Below the pieces are notes generated by a model. That model was not told the origin of the DNA, made no database searches, and saw only the letters and a program-made list of their open reading frames with translations. From Sabethes cyaneus (taxonomy: Eukaryota > Arthropoda > Insecta > Diptera > Culicidae), in assembly GCF_943734655.1 (NCBI RefSeq), contig NC_071354.1, positions 179,141,411 to 179,205,410 of the forward strand: a DNA stretch of 64,000 bases, written 5' to 3'. Of the stretch, positions 57,078-64,000 are shown piece by piece. The stretch's first letter is position 1. Every line of letters begins with the position of its first letter. A program made the translations under genes and the position numbers.

Positions 57078-57093
57078 CATGCTATGCTATGCT

Positions 57094-60000
57094 ATTAAAA
57101 TCATGTGTCAGTTCCCTTGGTAGTTTCTATTTTTATCGGTGTAACAAAGCAAAGTGTGAGTTGCACAAAGAAAGTTATTATCATTCGGTTTTCATGTCAC
57201 AGTCAGCAGCTAGAATGATTTTACTAGAAATTGAAATTGACTAATTAAGCATAGATGGGTAATAAAAGATCCCTTCGAATGAACAATAAATTTTCAGCAG
57301 TCTCCGTACTTGTGCAGCATATGCACATTAAATTTGATCGTGCTTATTGGTATGATAGGTGGGTAAAATCAATGCGCCATCGAAATTTTGCAGTCTTTGA
57401 AAACTAATTATTTTAAAAAAATAAATAGCGTAGATGCTCCAGTAGCTGTGGTGTGGTGTGGTGAAAACTCGAAATATTCCATAATTTTTTCAGATTTTGG
57501 TACAAGCAAAATGAAAGCAAACTCTGATACATCATAGGCGTTCCATTTAGACTTGGTAACAATATATGATTTTTCGTTGATATCAACAGTAGAATATGGA
57601 ATATTATTTCAATTATTTCAGTTATTTCAAGTGTACTTTCATGAAAAAATAGTTATTAACTCAATCGCTACGTTTCTCCGATGTTGCCGGTAAGAGTTAA
57701 TAAATTAAAATTATATAATTAATTGAGATTTCGCCAACCAGTAATATAATCTAATGGAAATGTATCGTATTTACCTTGCAAAATGACGGTAATAACACAC
57801 ATAGCAATATTTTTGCGGCTTTACTACAGGTTTATGCCTCAATGTCATAAGGAATATCAATTTCAAATCCTTGATTATCGAAGAACCGTTGGATAGACAC
57901 TTCACACAAGCACACAAGATGCTCTCGGAGCTTATTGCTCCGTTTTTTTTTGGGTTTAGCTTTCAAGTTCCATTTCAAAAACGGAGTGATTTTCGTTTGA
58001 AAATTCATTCTTCGTACACAGTTTCAATTCTCAAGCATCGCGCGCCATCACAATTGTTTGATCAACATCCTCCCGGTAATGTTGGTTGGCTTGCTTGGAA
58101 TGTCAGTTCGCTTAGTTGGCATTTTTCAGCGTTCATATATGCAGTTTAGACAACTGTGTAGAAAGACGAAGTAAATTCAATGGGAACATGATGTTGCTAT
58201 TCATGTACAGTATGAGGCATGTAGTACGGCAGCCGGCGGCGTGGTATAGCGGTTTCGGTTACCAAACGATGATGCTTCACACATTATGCTTGCCAAAGGA
58301 GCACTTTATCAAAGCTGTAGGCTCTCTAGGCTCGGCTGGCATACAGCAGCGTTTGCTGCGCTGGCTACATTGGATAATGTCAGACAGCCAGCTCGAGTTG
58401 AGCAGAAGTTCATGCAAGAGGAATTATAATGCAAAAAAAACTAGAGGCAAGCATATCTGTTTGGGCTTCTTAAGCCGGCAACACGAAGATGAAGAAGGTT
58501 GAATAACTGGGGGCGCAGAAAAGTGGTACGCGTTTCTTTCGTAAGTCGAATCTATTAAGCGCCAGTCTCGGGGAAATGAGCACCCATCAGCGATGTATCT
58601 TTGTTATGAATAACTGTTAGATATGGAATTTGATCAAGGGTGCTTACATGCTAATAAAAATGTTGTTGCTTCTGGCAACACCATGATGATGATGATAGCA
58701 CGAAAAAAGTATCTTGCAGGAAACTTATAATATATATTGAGTAATTGTTCCGGAACTGTAAGAATGTAATTTCAACGAGAGCAATGATGCTTGTTTTTCG
58801 TCAAGGAAGTTTAGATTTCCAGTTCGATAAACTTTGTTGACACTCCTCAATCGTACAATGTTGCGATGATTGACTTGCTAAGAGAGCATCCCACCACTTC
58901 ATCAACAGTTCAGTCTATATCCCACTATTTACGGTTAGATGAGTGTAATCGGTCCAATCGAACTGATGGTTTGCTAGTAACTGCAGGGCATTTCTCTAAG
59001 ACTGAATCTTATATTCTCTATCATCACAGTCCGGCAAGTTTCCGATATGATACAGGAGAAACATCGATAAGCACTCTTTTTGTATCCACCAGTAAGCAAA
59101 CAGGGGTCATCAAAGCATATCTACAACCACAAAAGCTGAGCTGTATATTTGGGTCAGAACTCTACAAGCGATCTTCACCTGGATTGCTGATACAGCTGTT
59201 GCTCTTCCGGCTTCGTTGCCAGCATACTGTTGAACCGGGTGCGTCCATCGATTTTAAGGGTAAAAAAATTCAGCGAAAAATAATAGTTTAAATTCTCTTT
59301 CGATTGGCCTCTAAAATCCGCACCTGTTCGGTCTGTCCATTTTGCAACTCACATGGAAATCCTTTTCACGCTCCTGTGTTTATGCCAACATCTTCTAAAG
59401 TGCTTTGAACCACTGCCTCTGCTACTGCTGTAGATGTAGTTTCGAATGCCGGATATCTGTTTTACACACTCTGCTCTGTACAACACTTGAAAAGTGCAAC
59501 ATTCATGCTGCTGCCCCGGGGGCAACGATTCGAAACGAAACGAGGGAATTGAACTAAATAGATTAATAGATGATAGATCGAATGTAACACACGTTCCGAG
59601 TCGAGCAGCAGCAGCGGGATGAGACGCTCGCTGGTGGTTAACACGTCGTGGGCTACCGTTGGTTGGTGGGTTGTTGTTGCGAAACCGTATCGGTCCCACC
59701 TATGATGTAGGTATGCCGGAATCATACTGTTCACACGAAATGCACCAGCGATTATGGGTAGCTTCAGCGCGATGATGCTCGGATACAAGACGGGTAAGTG
59801 CTTGTGCTTGGGTTTCGTTCCCGATTAGCGCTGAATGACGGACGGGTATGTTCGAATAGTCAATTAAAGGGATTTTCAGGTCGCAACAACCCACTTGCTA
59901 GATACAACTATGGAAGCTTTTAAATTTCTCCACTTATTATATGTGGTTTTGTTTGGTCAGCAATTTGAAAAAAAGATTAATTTTTATGTTCGGATCAAAA

Positions 60001-60537
60001 CTATGATAAAAGGAGTTAGGATGTCAAAGATTTGAATGAGTTCGTCGTTCAGCAATATCTTTAACATGGCACAACGATAGTGAAATACTTTTTCCCATGA
60101 AAAATATTTTGCAAAAAACTTACAGCCAGTAGAATAAACGAACATATGAAGCGGAGCTTCTTGATATGCCCAAAGATAAGGTGGCTGTTCAGGGGTTTCA
60201 AAATGTAACGATAATGATGGTTTGGTGAGGACTTTCACGAAATGTCAAATTTCTGCTATTTTCCGTTAAAGCCCTTCCTTTGTTTTGTAAAGCCATTCCC
60301 AAATTCATACTACGAAATTAATCACAAATAGAATCTACCGCTTTCAACATGATTCTACTCCTTAAAGCAACACAAGAGTGGTGTCGTCAGAATTTACTCT
60401 ATTTCACCATATCATCATAAAAAGTACCTGTACCAGTACCTGATCTCAATTCCCTAGATTACGATGCCTGAGGATATATTCTCTGCGAAACTGGGAACAC
60501 AAAATGTCACCCTTCATAATAATTCAAGAATCTTTGA
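57094..60537. other. No gene recognised
   Basis: Frames of up to 141 codons (for example 58,866-59,291 plus) have no recognisable domain and lack convincing coding signals. A tRNA-5'-like stretch (GGTATAGCGGTTTCGG near 58,243) has no matching tRNA body. Short (GAT)n lies near 58,682. This 3.4 kb has few visible repeats and could hold host exons that I cannot recognise by eye. Confidence 0.35.
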
Positions 60538-61437
60538 GTAACTACGCCAGACTGAAAGCGGAGTTTAGGAGGATTGGGCTAAAAATAAATGCGTAGGAAG
60601 AGGCTCAAACGAAACTTGCTGGTGAGATTGTTCTACTTTTACCTATATATACTCCATTCATACTATATATTTTGCTAAATCGTATATTGCTGGGTACACG
60701 AACACCTATGAGGATTGCGTGAGTTTTTGCGCATCTTCTTGCATTAGGTGTTCAACTAACGTACCCATTTCTACAATCGTAAGGACATGGCCAGGTGTAT
60801 GGTGTGCTTACGGGCACATCATATCAGCCACCCATGGTGTGTACGGTTGTCTATGCTATGCTAGGAAGAGGCTCAAACGAAACAAACGCGTGCCTCCCAT
60901 GGACGGTAACCGTTGACGGCGACGAATCAGAAGTGGTAGATGAGTTCGTGTATTTGGGATCGCTGGTGACTGCGGACAACACTAGTAAGGAGATCTAAGT
61001 GGCACACCTAAGCGGGAAATCGGGCCTATTTTACCCTTCACTACGCTTTAAAACTTTAAAACGCTACGATCGGTACATACGCGCCCTTGCCGTGTTCGAG
61101 CGGAAGTTGTTGCGGACTAGATTTGGCGGAGTACAAACTGAAAGCAAAGAGTAGCGGAGGCGTATGAATCACGAGCTATAGGCACTGCTTGGATAGATTC
61201 CCATCGTGGGCCGGACACGTCGTAAGGATACCGTACGACAGCCCGACGACAACAGTTCTCTTCAGCAACCACGAACAGAGAGGCCGAACGTGACATATGG
61301 CTCGTCCCTGTCGAAAGCGATTTGCGATTTCTGAGACGACTGGGAAATTGGCGACGAGTGACCCAAGTTGAATTGAGACGACGGCTTGAGACAGCACGAG
61401 CCTGTCATGCTAGGCTGCTATATCTATGCTGCTGACG
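60538..61437 (+). pseudogene. RTE C-terminal relic, interrupted by a SINE-like element
   Basis: It covers YARLKAEFRRIGLKINA, RLKRNKRVPPMD-type decay, then TVTVDGDESEVVDEFVYLG followed by SLVTADNTSKEI, after which the frame is lost. Downstream nucleotides follow the RTE 3' region (GCCGTGTTCGAGCGGAAG, GGCCGGACACGTCGTAAGG, CTGGGAAATTGGCGACGAG) to TATGCTGCTGACGATG at 61,437. Many indels and stops. It is related to the (GAA)n-tailed copies but older. Confidence 0.85.
60616..60862 (+). mobile_element. SINE-like element, copy 2, with 21-bp target duplication
   Basis: It is bracketed by AGGAAGAGGCTCAAACGAAAC at 60,595-60,615 and 60,863-60,883, a perfect 21-base target duplication, inside RTE coding sequence. 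It ends in CTATGCTATGCT. The long duplication and short-repeat 3' end indicate LINE-type target-primed insertion. Confidence 0.9.
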
Positions 61438-61704
61438 ATGACAACTATTTCCTCCGTTTATTGAAAAGACTGCCATTAAAAAAATAAATTAAATTGACGT
61501 GCCCAGGTTGGAGCCCATTTAGCTCCACCGGGTGACTAACGGGTGACAACTTAAATTTTGGAATTTTTTTCTCGAACTGTCAAAAACAGACAAAGATGCA
61601 TGGAGAAGATCTGATCTAGTGAAATTAAAGATACAATATCCATTGTTGAAAAAAAAATTAGTGTACTTTTGAAAACGGTCCGCAATCGGCAGTTCGGCGC
61701 ACGC

Positions 61705-62755
<1,051 letters not shown>

Positions 62756-63118
62756 GTATAACAAAGGTAAAAATATTGACAAAGAGAGAGAGAAAGCTAA
62801 CACATATATACTCTCATTTCTCTTTGAGCTCGTTTATTGTGGAGTATAGGAGCCTCAAAAAAATTCCAAAATTTTATCTGTCACCCGTTATAAGATTTCT
62901 TAGGAGTAATTCGGAAGGCCAGAGTTTTTTTTTCATAACGGTAGTTTCTTACAATTGGCGGAGAAAACAGTAGCCATGGTTATTAAGTTTCTCTTCCTAT
63001 AACAGTAGCCATGGAGAAAACAGTAGCCATGGTATAGCGTTCCTCTTTGTCCACTGGAGGATCCGCGGTTTCAGCTAAGCAATAATGGGAGCCAATTAAA
63101 ACCATTTATTAGGGTGAA

Positions 63119-64000
63119 CAGACGGTTGGTGACCGACTGGGTAATGCGTACCATCGGCGCCTTGTGCACTGGGCATAAAATAGACCCCACAGTGGTCCAC
63201 AGCCTCTTACCCAGCAACTCCTACCCCTACCTCCTCCCCTACCTCCTCGTGATACCAGCCGGGATACGAGCAACGTCGGTGGAGATCGGGTAACCAACCT
63301 CGGTGAAAACCAAGGTCGTATGTTGACAGTGGAGGAGGACTACTTCGAGCTACGTTGGCCCTTCGGCGATACTGTGGGGTTGGTTGCGGGCTTTGCAAGG
63401 GTAAACCACTAAAAGAATCAAAGTAATGGACACCGTAAGTAATAATAATTTCTCTAATCGGAACAATCGGTAGAGACCCAGGCGACGAAAACGGTATAAC
63501 GATTGGAAATTAGGAACATGGAACTGTCGGTCTCTAAATTTCCTCGGAAGTACCCACGTGCTTTCTAAAGAAGTGAAGAGCCGCAAGTTCGACATCGTAG
63601 CGCTGCAGGAGGTATGCTGGAAAGGAACGATGGTACGTACGTATAGAGATGATCATACCATCTACCAGAGCTGCGGCAATACACACGATTCATAGTGATG
63701 GGCCGGATGCAGAAGCGGGTGATGGGGTGGTGGCCGATCAACCCCCGAATGTGCAGATTAAGAATCAAGGGCCGATTCTTTAATATTAACGAAACTAACG
63801 TGCACAGCCCTCATTTCGGAAGTACCGATGATGACAAAGACGAATTCTACGCGCAGTTGCAACGTGAATACGACCGCTGCCCAAGACCAGTTGTCAAAAT
63901 TATCATCGGGGACTGTAACGCTCAGGTTGGTCAGGAGGTGGAATTCAAACCGGTGATTAGACGGTTCAGCTCTCACCCGCGAACGAACGAAAACGGCCTA
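63119..64000 (+). pseudogene. RTE 5' leader and endonuclease, running off the window
   Basis: The leader shares CAGCCTCTTACCCAGCAAC, CTCCTCGTGATACCAGCCGG and GGAGATCGGGTAACCAACC with the 57-kb copy. The endonuclease starts KLGTWNCRSLNFLGSTHVLS (about 63,507), then SRKFDIVALQEVCWKG and TIYQSCGNTHDS followed by stops. After a frame change it continues MCRLRIKGRFFNINETNVHS, DEFYAQLQREYDRC and KIIIGDCNAQVGQEVEF to the window edge. Catalytic motifs ALQE and GDCNAQVG (GDxN) are present. It is not functional as it stands because of stops near 63,690 and the frame change. The RT half, if any, lies beyond 64,000. Confidence 0.88.

Noticed and set aside
58236..58270. tRNA-like GGTATAGCGGTTTCGG start
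   Set aside because: No anticodon stem, B box or acceptor partner follows at the expected distance.

Overview
This window looks like transposon-packed intergenic DNA from an insect, most likely a mosquito (Culicidae). That assignment is inferred from the repeat repertoire: RTE-type LINEs with an AP-endonuclease and a short simple-repeat tail, tRNA-headed SINEs, Helitrons with internal G-rich tandem units, Tc1/mariner remnants and many MITEs. It is AT-rich, has no bacterial gene organisation, and I found no host protein-coding gene, rRNA, tRNA or CRISPR array that I can support. Most long open frames are shadows of repeats. The hexamer AAGTCC and the dinucleotide CA have no stop codon in any frame, so their arrays give long meaningless Lys-Ser, Gly-Leu, Asp-Leu or Cys-Val frames.

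Layout. 0-10.7 kb: old repeats, a Helitron (3.32-7.27 kb) that holds a nested 2.4-kb terminal-inverted-repeat (TIR) element, a second TIR element, and a second Helitron on the minus strand (9.14-10.74 kb). 10.7-14 kb: GC-richer sequence with no gene seen. 14-20 kb: two decayed RTE copies. One is interrupted by a SINE (13-bp target duplication) and a hAT-like MITE (perfect 8-bp target duplication). Between them lies a TIR element inserted in a pyrimidine-rich degenerate satellite. 20-24 kb: mostly anonymous sequence, then a small MITE.

24.16-29.62 kb: an apparently perfect 5.46-kb palindrome with 2,720-bp arms and a 21-bp spacer. Its central 78-bp hairpin occurs again just beyond the right arm. 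29.8-34.3 kb: AAGTCC-type arrays carrying a SINE, LINE tails and another TIR element. 35-43.3 kb: a SINE, a foldback MITE, a purine-rich satellite and two Tc1/mariner copies with the same internal deletion. 43.3-46 kb: RTE fragments and a repeat shared with the palindrome arms. 46-49.4 kb: no gene seen. 49.4-57.1 kb: two related hairpin MITEs, a jockey-like RT relic, and a nested block of RTE, MITE and SINE-like elements. One RTE copy there lost its middle and now reads from endonuclease straight into reverse transcriptase. 57-64 kb: anonymous sequence, a disrupted RTE copy, a third mariner relative containing a 304-bp CA microsatellite, and the 5' part of another RTE running off the window.

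The elements act as a nested record of insertions, not as a pathway: RTE machinery plausibly mobilised the SINE-like units, and lost transposases would have mobilised the MITEs. The strongest candidate for something undescribed is the palindrome and its duplicated hairpin. It must first be separated from an assembly artefact.
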